A stretch of DNA of 64,000 nt, taken from Leptasterias polaris (Eukaryota; Echinodermata; Asteroidea; Forcipulatida; Asteriidae). The DNA is taken from the NCBI GenBank assembly GCA_037783415.1, contig JAZGTN010000009.1, forward strand, positions 2,356,001-2,420,000, given 5' to 3'. Positions 23,160-34,432 of the stretch are shown here, piece after piece. How positions within the stretch are numbered: position 1 is the stretch's first letter; the number at the start of each line of letters is the position of its first letter. Both the position numbers and the translations under genes were made by a program. The notes beneath the pieces were generated by a model, which did not search any database, was not told the DNA's origin, and was given only the letters and a program-made list of their open reading frames with translations.

Positions 23160-26100
23160 TTACAAAACACCGGCTTCTTTCAGTTTCCCTATAAGATCTT
23201 CGACCGTCTCAACCTTTACGCCTGCATCTCTCACTGGGGGATCTTCAACTTTGATGACTTCAACTTTGGGTGTTATTTCTATGCCTAGGTCCGCTGGTGT
23301 CTTCTTCACAATTGGTTTCTTCTTAGCTTTCTGCAACAAGAGTAACAATAAGTTGTTATTACAAAATATTGCAATTTTCTAAAATAATCACAATAGTTTA
23401 TGCTGTATGTTAGATATTTTATGATATACATTCAATTCAATTCAAACTTTTATTAGTCATGTTAAAAAGTACATGAAATTCCCTTTCCTGGTGTGAAAAG
23501 TATATATAAAAATACAAACATCCACTTTAAGACACACCACACAAAAATTACAATAAAAAGTTTTTACACCAATACAGATTAAAAATAGAAATACAAAATA
23601 CAGGCTACATGATATGCAAGTCCCCCTCCCCTTCCTTTAAAAACTCCCTCCTGTGATTTATGTTAAACAATCCAGAGTTTATGTAAAAATACAAACATCC
23701 ACTCCAGGACACATCACTCAATAATAACATAACTGCTCTTTTTAATTTATATCTTAACCCTAACTTCCCAGAGTGGTTTACAAGGACCCTTCCTCACTCC
23801 AACAAAACTCAACACCACATGGTAACTCAACATCCAAACTGTGATCACGCTGGTATTCCTGATTCCATGTAAAGCATAATCAGTTTACTAAAAGTGTAGT
23901 CCTCAGACCAACAGAATCAAAGAAAACATACAGGTGGATTTTGAAATATTGGGGAATGGTAGTTATGATAATGTTACTATTGTATAAATGCACATTCGAA
24001 AACACATTAATTACCATAGAAATTGCACAATATAAATACATTAAATTATTAATATTATTATTCAGGCCTTCATTCTACGAAATACGAAGAGCGCCATTAA
24101 ATGCTCTCTTTAAATTACTGAGAAGAGCTCTTTGCACTCCTCAGAACCAAATTTTAAACACACACACAACAGAAAACTAAAACAACATTTTATAGAATCC
24201 GAATGTTTGTGATATTTAAAGGCACAGTACACGTTTGGTAATTACTCAAAAAGTTTTTGAGAAAGAGGTAATTTCTCACTAAAATAATAAAAGACTTCTG
24301 GCCAGAAGCCTTTTATTCCTATCTGAAAGCACACTAATTTGTACAACAAGGGTGTTTTTCCTTTCATCATTTTCTTGCAACTTCAATGACCAATTGAGCC
24401 CAAATTTTCACAGGCTTGTTATTTTATGCATATGTTGGGATACACCAAGTGAGAATACTGGTCTTTGACAATTACAAAACGTGTTCAGTGCCTTTAAATG
24501 AAGAACGAAAAAAGATCTCCGACAATTCAAATTGCGAACGGGATTGCTGGAATGGATTATTTTTTTGTTTATACACAATCAAAGCAAACTAAACACCACA
24601 ATGGTAGTTTATTTCCTGCTGTGAATCACAGAAACGAAAAATTCAAAATCATTTAAAGGTAGGGTCATAAATTGGTAAATACTCAAAAAATCAATGACCA
24701 TAAAAACTGACTTGATGAGAAGCACTGCAGCTGTAGACAGTATCGACCATTTTGAGAAAGGATTCCCTTCTGGAATTTGTTTTCACCCAATTAAACATTT
24801 TGAATCTGAATAACCATTCATGCATGAATACTATCTCATATTTCTGAGGGCTAACTGAAGATTCAAATTTCTGTGGTGTCCATTTGCAAATTTTGTGGCC
24901 AGAGATGCGGTTGGTACCCGCTGTCACCTCGCTAAACGTGGATTGATTCGCCATTCTTGATAAAAATACAGATACAGTTTTTTTTGGCAGTTTCCACAAC
25001 AAATAGACACTGTATTCAGCTGAAACTTTCACATGTGACTTTTATTATATCTTTCGTGATAATTTTGCCAATAAATCAGCAATACGTTGAAAAAAACCCA
25101 ATCTAAGACCCTACCCTAACTTTAACATCCACAAAAAGGAATGTTATTTTGTGCACTTCTCAAACAAGGTTAAGAAGTGCAGAGGAGTGATGTTACTCCT
25201 TAAAGGTATTATACAGGATTGGCAGAGCTGACAAAATAATCACAGACAGTGTTCATGTTTTGTGTAATCAACCACATACATGAAATAACAAACCTGTGAA
25301 AATTTGAGCTCAATTGGTCATCGAGGTCACGAGAAAATAGTGAAAAGAGACCTTATGTGTTTTCTGTTTTTCAAACATCGAGTTTATTATCGCGCGCGAT
25401 AAAAACTATTGTTTTACTCATTTCTCAGAAACAATAGCATTTTAGGCAGAAATATTTTAAGGAACCCTTTCTACCATTACTTACTTTAAATCATGTAAGT
25501 TATGTGTGAATCTGTGAACATTTGTGTTTTTCGATTTTACCAATAGTGTATAGGGCCTTGAAAGGGTGTTTGTAACATTGGTAAGAGTAAAAATATAAAT
25601 GTTCACAGATTCACACATAACTTACGTGGTATAAAGATGGTCATGGTGGGAAACTCCCTTTCATATATTGTTGCTTGAAATGCCACAGTTTTTGAGAAAT
25701 GAGTAAAATAATTAGTTTTGATCTCCCGAGTCAAAACTCAATGTTTGAAAACAGTGAAAACATACAAGGTTTTTCCCCAAATTTTTTCTTGTGATTCCTA
25801 TGACCAAATGAGCTGAAACTTTCACAGGTTTGTAATTTCATGTGTAAGTTGAATCACATCAAGTGTGGATACTGGTCCTTGACAATTACCAATGATACAT
25901 TTGTGCTTTAAACATAATGTTCTGATTTATTTTTGTTAGTAATTCTCACCATTATATTTGGTAGTGTTGCATATCTTGGTTCGTTCAGTCTCAAATCTGC
26001 GGTGACTACAGCGGGCATCTTAATTCTTATCGTCTCAAGACCGCCATCTACTTCACGAACAACCTGTTAGAAGAAACGGTAAAAGTGTGAAGAGAAGCAA

Positions 26101-29100
26101 TTATATCATTTGATATCTGATATAAAAAGTTGCATCCCCTTAAGGTGATCCCCAGGCTGCCGCTTCCCAGGTTGTATCGTATACTTGGGTGTGATCCCTG
26201 GCTACACGGCAGTTTGCGGTTGAATGGCTTCTGACTGGCACCCCCCGAACAAAGATATTGACAAAATAGGGAGACCGCCAACATAGGGCTAGATAGCTCA
26301 GTTGGTAGAGCGCCGGCACGTTAAACCGGAGGTCGTTGGTTCAAATCCCGCTCTAGTCAATTTTTCTTTGTTCAACCCAAAATCAGAAGCAATTATAGTT
26401 AATTGTCTCATTCAAGGACAGAACAAATGTCATGACCGGAATTAGAACCAGCGGCATAGCCAAGGGGGGCATGTGCCCCCCCTTAAATTTCCAGTGCCCC
26501 CTCCCCCCACGAAAATGTGATTGTGCTTACAAAAAAGAAAAGAAAAAGAAAAGGGAAAACAGAGGAAAATGAGTGTTTGTATATTCTATTGTGGCCACAA
26601 AATGCCAAGAACATAAGAGGATGGTGGCCCCCTTCCCCCCCAAAAAGCATGACCCACACCACTGACTAATCCATTTCCCTTGGGCCCCCCACTTAAAATC
26701 AATGCCCCCCCCCCCAACACCGAAAAATCCTGGCTATGCCGCTAATTAGAACCCACACTCTTCACTGCCACAACTTGAGTCCAGTTGACTGGACCGCTCG
26801 ACCATGACAAGCATGTACAAATGTGTAAAGAAATCCCACCTGCTTTTTGAGAATTGTAAGAAGTGATGGTAATTTTTTTCAAGGGATGTTTTTAAAATCT
26901 GCCTACCACGAGATGTCCGTCATCTAAGGTGATTTCAGAGGCGAATGCTCCTTGTGCCCAGTCCAGGTGGGCTGCCGTCATCTGACCCGTCTGGTTGCAG
27001 TCGTCATCAATGGCCTGTGGACAAAGTTCAGATAAACAACATTTTAAAAACCCATCATAAACAGGAAGTGATCTGAGAGGTGGAACGACATGCACTTAAG
27101 CTTCTACAGGCCTGGGCTCAATTTCACGGCTCTGCTTACCGTAAGCAAACAATCGGGGCTTACGGAAGCAGGGAATTCCGCGCTTACCTCAAGCGTATTT
27201 CACGGGTTGGCAGGAAATTTTTGCTTGTGCGCTCAACGAAATTGAGGCTGAATAGATCTTACCTGCTTGCCAAGGATGAGGAGGTCCGCTTGCTCATCCT
27301 GGGCTATCTTGGCCAGAATCTTGGATATGTGAAAAGGAAGAACTTTGTTGAATTCAGCATCTGAGACTTCTACGTGGATTCCCCTGTCCACTCCCATGGC
27401 TAGAGCTGTGCGGAGCGTCTCCTGAAATGAGAAATAAAAATAAAAATAATACTGGGTTCTTATGTAGCGCTTTATCACAACCCTAAGGGCGTATCAAAGC
27501 ACTTAATATTTGTCTTTCAACAGGATAAGCAGAGCTATGTTTTGAATTATGAGACGCATTGATGTAGAAACTTCTGGACTTGTTTGATTGTGGGGTTACT
27601 GGGCCAATGCCAAAACTACTGGACTCTGGCCAGTGGTCCAGTGGGTGTTTCAATCCCTGACTGGACTTGTTTGGTTGTGGGTTACTGGACCAATGCTAAA
27701 ACTACTGGACTCTGGCCAGTGGTTCAGTAGGTATTTCAATCTCTGACTGGACTTGTTTGGTTGTGGGTTACTGGCCCAATACTAATACTACTGGACTCTG
27801 GCCAGTGGTCCAGTGGGTGTTTCAATCCCTAACTGGACTTGTTTGGTTGTGGGTTACTGGGCCAATGCTAAAACTACTGGACTCTGGCCAGTGGTCCAGT
27901 GGGTGTTTCAATCCCTAACTGGACTTGTTTGGTTGTGGGTTACTGGGCCAATGCTAATACTACTGGACTCTGGCCAGTGGTCCAGTGGGTGTTTCAATCC
28001 CTAACTGGACTTGTTTGGTTGTGGGTTACTGGGCCAATGCTAAAACTACTGGACTCTGGCCAGTGGTCCAGTGGGTGTTTCAATCCCTAACTGGACTTGT
28101 TTGGTTGTGGGTTACTGGGCCAATGCTAAAACTACTGGACTCTGGCCAGTGGTCCAGTGGGTGTTTCAATCCCTAACTGGACTTGTTTGGTTGTGGGTTA
28201 CTGGGCCAATGCTAATACTACTGGACTCTGGCCAGTGGTCCAGTGGGTGTTTCAATCCCTAACTGGACTTGTTTGGTTGTGGGGTTACTGGGCCAATGCT
28301 AAAACTACTGGACTCTGGCCAGTGGTCCAGTGGGTGTTTCAATCCCTAACTGGACTTGTTTGGTTGTGGGTTACTGGGCCAATGCTAAAACTACTGGACT
28401 CTGGCCAGTGGTCCAGTGGGTGTTTCAATCCCTAACTGGACTTGTTTGGTTGTGGGTTACTGGGCCAATGCTAAAACTACTGGACTCTGGCCAGTGGTTC
28501 AGTAGGTATTTCAATCCCTGACTGGACTTGTTTGGTTGTGGGTTTACTGGGCCAATGCTAAAACTACTGGACTCTGGCCAGTGGTTCAGTAGGTATTTCA
28601 ATCCCTAACTGGACTTGTTTGGTTGTGGGTTACTGGGCCAATACTAAAACTACTGGACTCTGGCCAGTGGTTCAGTGGGTGTTTCAATCCCTAACTGGAC
28701 TTGTTTGGTTGTGGGGTTACTGGGCCAATGCTAAAACTACTGGACTCTGGCCAGTGGTTCAGTAGGTATTTCAATCCCTGACTGGACTTGTTTGGTTGTG
28801 GGTTACTGGGCCAATACTAAAACTACTGGACTCTGGCCAGTGGTCCAGTGGGTATTTCAATCCCTGACTGGACTTGTTTGGAATGGTTGTGGGTTTACTG
28901 GGCCAATCTAAAACTACTGGACTCTGGCCAGTGGTTCAGTGGGTATTTCAATCCCTGACTGGACTTGTTTGGTTGTGGGTTACTGGGCCAATACTAAAAC
29001 TACTGGACTCTGGCCAGTGGTTCAGTGGGTATTTCAAGCCATGGCTGATCTTGTTTGGATATGGGGATTACTGGGCCAATACTAAAACTACAAGATTATG

Positions 29101-31091
29101 GCCAGTGGTTCAGTGGGTATTTCATTTCCAAGCCATGGCTGGACTTTTTTGGTTACTGGCCCAATGCCTAAAAAAATCTGGGCAGTGGTCAAGTGGGTAT
29201 TTCAAGCTCTGGCTGGACTGTGTTGATTCCAAAATATGCCTCAGTGGTCCAGTAAGCCCTGAATCCAAGAACAAGTCCTTCTTGCCAAAATGTTACACGA
29301 GAATGAACTCTTTTATATTAATTTCAATGTTTTATGTTTTGTGTTGCGCATAGAGGCTCCTGCATTATGCGCTATATAAATATCTCGTATTATTATTATT
29401 ATTATTCTTACCTGACATTTCGGAGGTCCACAGCTGACTGCGATAATTTCTTTCGCTATTTTCTTCTCCTTTAATCTAACGGCTTCCTCCACAGCGATCT
29501 CATCAAAGGGATTCATACTGTGCTTAACGCCATCTGTGACCACGCCCAGCTTGTCTGGCCGCACACGAATCTGTAAGTGAGACCATTCAATTCCAACCAG
29601 TCACACAAACCCAGAAATAGCGCAAAATAGGTTTTCCAATTCGTAATATAAACAAAAAGAACTTGGAGGACACCACTCATGGGTAACCCAATCCTTCTCA
29701 CACTCTGGCCCATCAGTATGGGTTGAACCCCCTCCCAATCTCCGACACGTCACGACATATACCAGCTTCAAACTGTTCAAAATTCATTTGAAAACTTATT
29801 TATGTGTTTAATTTGGCGTCTTTGCAATTCATTGTATGCTCTCTTGTTTTATTTTCAAATTCAAATCTCCTGTGCCAGGAGTGTCTTTTTAAGACGGAAG
29901 TGCGATACAAAGTATCAAAAGACAAAATTATAAAGAAAATTGCCATTTCCAGTTCTATGGTGGTCTTTAGGCATACGTGTGCTCAATAGTTTTTGTCACA
30001 CAATGAAATGTGAGCTTGAATTTTCTTGTTTTTGAGGACAATCATTCAGAACTCAGCTAACAATTCCTTTTTTATTTGAAAAAAATAAAAAATAAAGTCC
30101 AACATAAATTAAATTTTTTAATAACAAAACCTTTTGTCTTTATGAACTGTGGGTCGGATACTTTTTCCAAATCAATAAACAAATTATCAAATTAAATACT
30201 AAAGCCTGTCCTAAAATAACAGGTCAGAAACACCTTCACTTTGCCATTTTGTTCCTGCGGTAGAATTGTTTACTTTGGCAGCCAGTATACCATTGTTAGC
30301 TACAGCTCTGGCTACAACTGTTGCTAAGGGTGTTGATTATAAGGATGTACTTTACTTCAACGCACGATGAGGCGGACTTGGTCTTAGATTATATTATATG
30401 ATTATCATAACATGCGTGCGTTTTGTTCTCTACTTTCTCAGTTTCTGAGTACTTATTTGTATTTTTGCACACGACCCATTTCCGCTGGTTCTGCCTAACA
30501 CTACAGCGCTGGTGCTGGAGGGCAATCAAAATCTCATGGAAGAAACAAAAGTAAGATTAAGATTGCATAAACTACAACAAATATAGCCCCATGCCATAAT
30601 TATTCAATTGGCCCTGTAGATGGGGCTACGACTCGAGTACGAGAGAGAAACTGAAATAAAAAAATAATTGTTATTTTGAAGTTCGACTTGCTTGTTTAGT
30701 TAGTGACAGTGTTTAAAAACAAATTGCCGTCATCTTCAACTTAAGTTTTGCAGTAATACATAATGATCATATCACTGAAAGTCCACTAAAAAAGTTAAAT
30801 TTATTGTCTATATCAAAATAAAAATCAACTCCCTTTTCCATAAATAGAGGGCGCACTACATCACTGACTGCCAATGATGATTACACAACTTGCCCCTTGC
30901 ATGCTACACACACGAAGTCGAAGAGGAATCGACTGGACAGGTGTGATTCGCCCCACTAAAATCTGCAAAAATTCACATTTTCCTTTAAAACCTGTTGTGT
31001 TTCTTATATTCTTAATTAAGAGACAAATTAAGGTTACCTTAACAGCATAATCGATCACTCTTTTCACTCCGACCAGCACACGTAAAGACAT
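23160..31091 (-). CDS. ETFB: electron transfer flavoprotein subunit beta
   Basis: This is the beta subunit of the mitochondrial matrix ETF, which takes electrons from acyl-CoA and other dehydrogenases and passes them to ETF:ubiquinone oxidoreductase. It holds structural AMP. Six exons on the minus strand: 31091-31038, 29570-29412, 27421-27263, 27014-26907, 26063-25950 and 23330-23160. All lie between introns and have phase 0, giving 254 residues (human 255). Visible hallmarks: N-terminus [18 protein letters not shown]; the family block [15 protein letters not shown]; the ETF-beta signature [20 protein letters not shown]; the recognition-loop region [12 protein letters not shown] followed by KAKKK, lysines that are methylated in the human protein; and the end [19 protein letters not shown]. 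Intron 2 is almost entirely an 86-bp minisatellite. The start ATG is the only one giving the conserved N-terminus. A 230-bp MITE lies about 180 bp upstream of it. Confidence 0.96.
23430..23720. repeat. AT-rich dispersed-repeat remnant downstream of ETFB
   Basis: AATTCAATTCAAACTTTTATTAGTCA begins a low-complexity block containing two copies of AAAAATACAAACATCCACT (about 23510 and 23685). It resembles the complement of a LINE or SINE 3' end. The region 21.9-23.1 kb before it also shows no gene. The family is not identified. Confidence 0.4.
24225..24498. mobile_element. MITE, TTTAAAGGCAC ends (ETFB intron 5)
   Basis: It begins TTTAAAGGCACAGTACACGT followed by TTGGTAATTACTC, and ends GACAATTACAAAACGTGT followed by TCAGTGCCTTTAAA: terminal inverted repeats of about 30 bp. 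The element is internally symmetric (AGACTTCTGGCCAGAAGCCT at the centre). It is flanked by TTTAAA at both ends. Confidence 0.8.
24653..25125. mobile_element. MITE, TTAAAGGTAGGGTC ends (ETFB intron 5)
   Basis: It starts TTAAAGGTAGGGTCATAAAT and ends CTAAGACCCTACCCTAACTTTAA. Internal words (AAACTGTATTCTGCTGAAAC-like, TTTGCC(A/T)ATAAATCAGC) are also found in the uncharacterised 22545-23100 stretch, suggesting another decayed copy there. Confidence 0.65.
25200..25915. repeat. long inverted-repeat element(s) in ETFB intron 5
   Basis: Sequence around 25400-25550 (TACTCATTTCTCAGAAACAA...AAGTTATGTGTGAATCTGTG) is complemented by 25570-25720 (CACAGATTCACACATAACTT...TTTTTGAGAAATGAGTAAAA). Its outer part TTGGCAGAGCTGACAAAATA recurs at about 35575, and related fragments occur at 15960-16130 and 17440-17560. 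It is a decayed fold-back MITE or two nested ones. Confidence 0.65.
26281..26355 (+). repeat. tRNA-like sequence (degenerate, probably SINE head)
   Basis: GGGCTAGATAGCTCAGTTGG then TAGAGC forms an acceptor 5' strand and D arm. CCGGC-ACGTTAA-ACCGG gives an anticodon arm with GTT in the anticodon position, and GGTTCAAATCC is a good box B. The acceptor and T stems have mismatches and position 33 is C, so a functional tRNA is unlikely. It adjoins a dispersed repeat shared with 19.1 kb. Confidence 0.5.
26450..26755. mobile_element. C-rich element with GCGGCATAGCCA ends
   Basis: It starts AGCGGCATAGCCAAGG and ends TCCTGGCTATGCCGCT, an inverted repeat of about 14 bp. The inside holds runs of C and GTGCCCCC words. 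It lies in ETFB intron 4. Confidence 0.65.
27437..27520 (-). repeat. SINE/LINE 3'-tail fragment in ETFB intron 2
   Basis: AAATAAAAATAATACTGGGT then TCTTATGTAGCGCTTTATCA is the complement of the family tail (AGCGC...GCGCTATATAA...ATT repeats) seen intact at 32660-32739 and at 50030. It starts about 16 bp from the exon 3 acceptor. Confidence 0.55.
27560..29235. repeat. 86-bp minisatellite, about 17 good and 3 decayed copies
   Basis: The unit contains ACTGGACTTGTTTGGTTGTG, TTACTGGGCCAATGCTAAAA, ACTACTGGACTCTGGCCAGT and GGTCCAGTGGGTGTTTCAAT. Starts recur every 86 (occasionally 87) bases from about 27576 to 28960, after which copies decay to about 29235. It fills nearly all of ETFB intron 2. Because 86 is not a multiple of three, the recurring ORF peptides shift frame from copy to copy and are not evidence of a protein. 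Several units differ by shared variants (GGTTCAGTAGGTATTTC versus GGTCCAGTGGGTGTTTC), so the array has subfamily structure. Confidence 0.93.
29310..29407 (+). repeat. SINE/LINE 3' tail touching the ETFB exon 2 donor
   Basis: TGCGCTATATAAATATCTCG followed by an ATT repeat (about 29389-29406) is the family 3' tail. The repeat runs directly into the exon 2 donor, which reads gtaag then AATAATAAT on the minus strand. Confidence 0.6.
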
Positions 31092-31269
31092 TTTGAAGCG
31101 TTCAAGTTGCAGGTAACACAGGGCAAAGGTCACTTAAACGACGTCGTACGTATCGCAACAGACGACTGTTTCGTGTGTGAAACTAAAATGAATCAAGTCC
31201 AAATCGCTGCTTGAATTATGAAGTGGCAGCTGGATCGCTAAAGACCCATTGTCTTCATTTAACATTACG

Positions 31270-31499
31270 TATAGATAGGTTGCAGTATGACGTAAATCGG
31301 CCATCTTTACGGGCAATTTGGAACACACAGTCATGCGTTTCGCGTGAGAACGGCGTGCAGCACGCGCACATTTCACAAAACTCACTGCATGATTGGTTAG
31401 TGAATGACGCGGCTGCGTTAATAATTAGAGCGCTTGACGCGCCTGCAAGCCAAAATGCGATTTGCCCGTAAAGATGGCGTCTATTGGGAACTATCTATA
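31270..31499. mobile_element. 230-bp MITE about 180 bp upstream of ETFB
   Basis: It starts TATAGATAGGTTGCAGTATG and ends TATTGGGAACTATCTATA. Just inside both ends is GCCATCTTTACGGGCAA or its complement, so the terminal inverted repeats are about 45 bp and imperfect. A second 230-bp copy in opposite orientation at 61167-61396 differs at about 8 positions by eye. The outermost TA on each side could be a TA target duplication. The ETFB start codon is at 31091. Confidence 0.85.
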
Positions 31500-32044
31500 A
31501 CAAGATAAAGTCAAATTTGTTTGCAATGAATAAAACCACCCCGTCCAAACGTTTCCATATTAGAGGGTTATTTAAAGACATTTATGGAAGGGCAATATTT
31601 TAAATATACAACCAAACAAAAATCTTTTGTAGGGGTGTTGGGGGAGGGGGAGGGGGACAGGGATGCTATGGGGGGTGGGGGCAGCATTTTTCTTTCTTTC
31701 AGTGTTAAACTAAGGAGTGGGGGAAACAATGTTCATCCTACTATAAGTAATTAACACAAGATATAACTTTATTTGTTGTAAACCTGGGGAAAATACCAAA
31801 TGCTTGGCTCGTCCAGTAGCGGGTACCTTTGAACTTTTAAAATAAAACTCAAAAGTAAATTTCATAGTAATACTATCTTATTTTCACTGTTCGTACTTAT
31901 TTCCCAAACCATGCTTAAACAAACTTAGGTACTCCACTTTACTAAACTGAGGATTGTAGAATGTTAAAGAGTGTGTTTAAGTATGGGAACATGGGCGGGG
32001 GCGGGGGCGGGGGGGAGGGGAGGGGATACCCTCTGGCCCATATT

Positions 32045-32315
32045 CAGGGATGTGATAGGCTGTTGAAAAAAACCTGAACTGTGAGCGCAAAGCGAAAACT
32101 TGCAAGCACAACGCCCACTAATATACTTTTATCTTTGGTTTTAAAAGCCCTACTTTGAAATCTGGGGGCGTTCCATATGATTTTATCTTCATTTTTTTAT
32201 GAATTTGATCTTCAGTAAAAAAATAAAACAAAACGATATTTATTAAAAAAACTTTTTGGGGGGCAAAAAACCCCCCCCGATTTTTGGGGGAAAAAACAGA
32301 GAAATCACATCCCTG
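32045..32315. mobile_element. MITE with CAGGGATGTGAT ends, copy 1
   Basis: It begins CAGGGATGTGATAGGCTGTT and ends CAGAGAAATCACATCCCTG. It shares GAAAAAAACCTGAACTGTGA and the C/G-rich TTTTTGGGG block with the copy at 41104-41321. It lies in the ETFB-PSMC4 intergenic region. Confidence 0.75.
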
Positions 32316-32382
32316 CATATTGGGCATGGTGTAATAAGGATCGAAAGCCACCAACTGGCACTGCAACGTCTTGGTTCTGTAG

Positions 32383-32739
32383 GGTGTCATGGCCGAGTGG
32401 TTTAGATCATCGGATTCAAGTTCTGGTAGTTTAGTCATCGGGGTGTGGGTTCGAGTCCCGGTCGTAACGCTTGTGTCCTTGAGCAAGACACTTCGCTATA
32501 ATTGCTTCTCTTCTCTTCACCCAGGGGTATAAATGGGTACCTGCAAGGGTAGAGGTTGATATTGTGTTTGAAAAAGCCTTCGGAGCGCCACGGCAGCTCG
32601 GGGCTGTATACTCCCCAGGGAGCTGAGAAAGATTAAAGGAATGTTATTGGCCCAATGACCAGGACACTAATGTAAAGCGCATTGAGACATTATTGTGAAA
32701 TGCGCTATATAAGAACTGGTTATTATTATTATTATTATT
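32383..32739 (+). mobile_element. complete tRNA-derived SINE with ATT-repeat tail
   Basis: The head GGTGTCATGGCCGAGTGGTT (box A) and GGTTCGAGTCCCGGTCGTAA (box B) resemble a Leu/Ser-type tRNA with a long variable arm. The body includes TTGTGTCCTTGAGCAAGACA and AAGCCTTCGGAGCGCC. The 3' end AAAGCGCATTGAGACATTAT...GCGCTATATAAGAACTGG is followed by an ATT repeat. A full copy on the other strand lies at 39701-40051. The 3' end resembles that of the L2-like LINE ending near 50060, implying mobilisation by that LINE group. Confidence 0.85.
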
Positions 32740-33249
32740 CTGAAAAAGCCAACGTTCGGACTCATGTACACTGTACAAGTCACAGCGTCCTCTATGGTTT
32801 ATTCATTACTATATAATCTGTCGAATGTTGGTTGTGTGTACGCAGAATCACCATGGTCTTCAAACCCATGCTCCCACTTGCCAACAATTAACACTTTCTA
32901 CCTCCATGCTTCAACAACGCATTTTTTCTTCTTCCAGCAGCTCGTTGGCGAGGGAACTGGGGCAGTTTCTGCCCAAGATAAGGAAAACAATTTGAGCTAA
33001 TAAGCGTCTGTTCTTCACAAAATCTAATCAAATACTGTTTGAGTGAAGAATGTTGTTTTATTTCAAAATATTGACCAAACATGACAAACAGTTTTAACCT
33101 GGCAACATAAAACAGTTGAAATAGCTTTTTGGTTCTTACAATTATCTGTAATATCAAGTCACAAAAATTACCCGACACAAATTGTACTTGTACAAAGTAA
33201 ACAATATGTAGTGGCCCAACATTTCAAACGTAGGAAATTCTTTCTCAAA

Positions 33250-33783
33250 GGCTAAATGACAACACAACACACATAAGCAGGTATACTGGTGTAACAAAAG
33301 CAGTCAGGAGGAAAGAAATGGAACGAGAGAAAGGCAGAAAGTACACAGGAAAAGCAAGGGATGAACAATAAAGAGGGTAACCAATGGCGAGGGAAGGGGC
33401 TGGTTTGGTTCCTAACCCCACACCTCTTTGTCACCCTATTCGTTGTTCATCCCTTGCTTTTTCTGTGTGCTTTCTAGTCTTGGCCCAAGACGTCAGTGAT
33501 CGATAGTGGATAGTGTAATGCGCTCGGTTACAACTCGTTACAGCGCGCCCTCTTGTGGCTTGAATTACCCAACTTGAGAGCTAGTCAAGTTGGGTAATTC
33601 AAGCCACAAGAGGGCGCGCTGTAACGAGTTGTAACCGAGCGCATTACACTATCCACTATCGATCACTGACGTCTTGGGCCAAGACTATGTGCGTTCTGCC
33701 TCTCTCTCTTCTGGTTTCTTTCCACTTGACTGCTTCTGTTACATCAGTATACCTGTTAATATGTTTTGAGTTATCATTTAGCC
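33250..33783. mobile_element. older inverted-repeat MITE interrupted by a palindrome
   Basis: Left arm GGCTAAATGACAACACAACA...AGGTATACTGGTGTAACA pairs with right arm TGTTACATCAGTATACCT...TTATCATTTAGCC. The continuation GTACACAGGAAAAGCAAGGG on the left pairs with CCCTTGCTTTTTCTGTGTGC at 33451-33470. The right arm is split by the 211-bp palindrome at 33476-33686. Confidence 0.8.
33476..33686. mobile_element. perfect palindromic element, 102-bp arms, 7-nt loop
   Basis: The left arm 33476-33577 (AGTCTTGGCCCAAGACGTCA onward) is exactly complementary to 33585-33686, with loop GAGCTAG at 33578-33584. I compared the arms base by base and found no mismatch. It is flanked by TGTGCTTTCT (33466-33475) and TGTGCGTTCT (33688-33697), a probable 10-bp target duplication with one mismatch, and it lies inside the right arm of an older MITE. 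It is non-coding. Confidence 0.93.
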
Positions 33784-34139
33784 TTCAAGAAACACTCAAC
33801 TAGGGTCGAAACATCAAGCCATTAACTATTTTTTTGTATTTATACCGTAGGTCATTTTGGTTGGTTAGCAGTTTGCAATAGCTAATTCTATTTTCTCTTG
33901 TAGAACGTAACACAGAAACATGCTTTGCTGAGAAGAGTATTATAAAGTTCATTTAAATCTTCAGGTTTTTCAAGAATTTTCTGGAATTCATGTTGTATTA
34001 AACTTTTGACATCTGTACCAACCTCCAGAAACAATAAGAACACCCAAATCTTTCTAGATCTACAATACACCTCTGTGTTTATACGATCAATTTCACACAA
34101 AGCGACTCACTGTGTCCGTTTGAAGTTCTCTATTCTACT

Positions 34140-34432
34140 AGAATCAGGGATGAGAGTCATTGCTGGCAAAACAGTCTGAAACTACATGTTGGATCCAAAC
34201 TTTAGGACGTAGGGCCTACATGAATGTTGAAATGATGGCGTTTCAACCTTTTGGAAACCCCTAGGGAGGGTTTGGAATCCAAAGGGCTTTTAGGAACAGT
34301 GTCCTAAGCACTAGTGAAGTAGATCAAAGGGAAGTCTTTCTTTCATGTAGAAAAATGAAAGGCTTTTTTTATTCACCAGGCTGACATAAAAAGTCTGAAT
34401 TCAGACAAAAGTCTGACAAATCTCATCCCTGT
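34140..34432. mobile_element. MITE family with AGTCTGAATTCAGA block, copy 2
   Basis: The ends are AATCAGGGATGAGAGTCATT and AAATCTCATCCCTG, imperfectly inverted. It is collinear with 2101-2347 (GAAGTAGATCAAAG, AAAAGTCTGAATTCAGAC). It lies about 270 bp beyond the PSMC4 stop codon. Confidence 0.65.

Noticed and set aside
26281..26355. A functional tRNA-Asn gene
   Set aside because: The GTT anticodon and good box B are present, but the acceptor and T stems have mismatches, position 33 is not T, and the sequence adjoins a dispersed repeat; a SINE-type relic is more likely.
27813..29353. Series of plus-strand ORFs with a recurring [16 protein letters not shown] peptide
   Set aside because: They are translations of the 86-bp minisatellite; the unit length is not a multiple of three, so the frame changes at each unit and no ORF spans the array.
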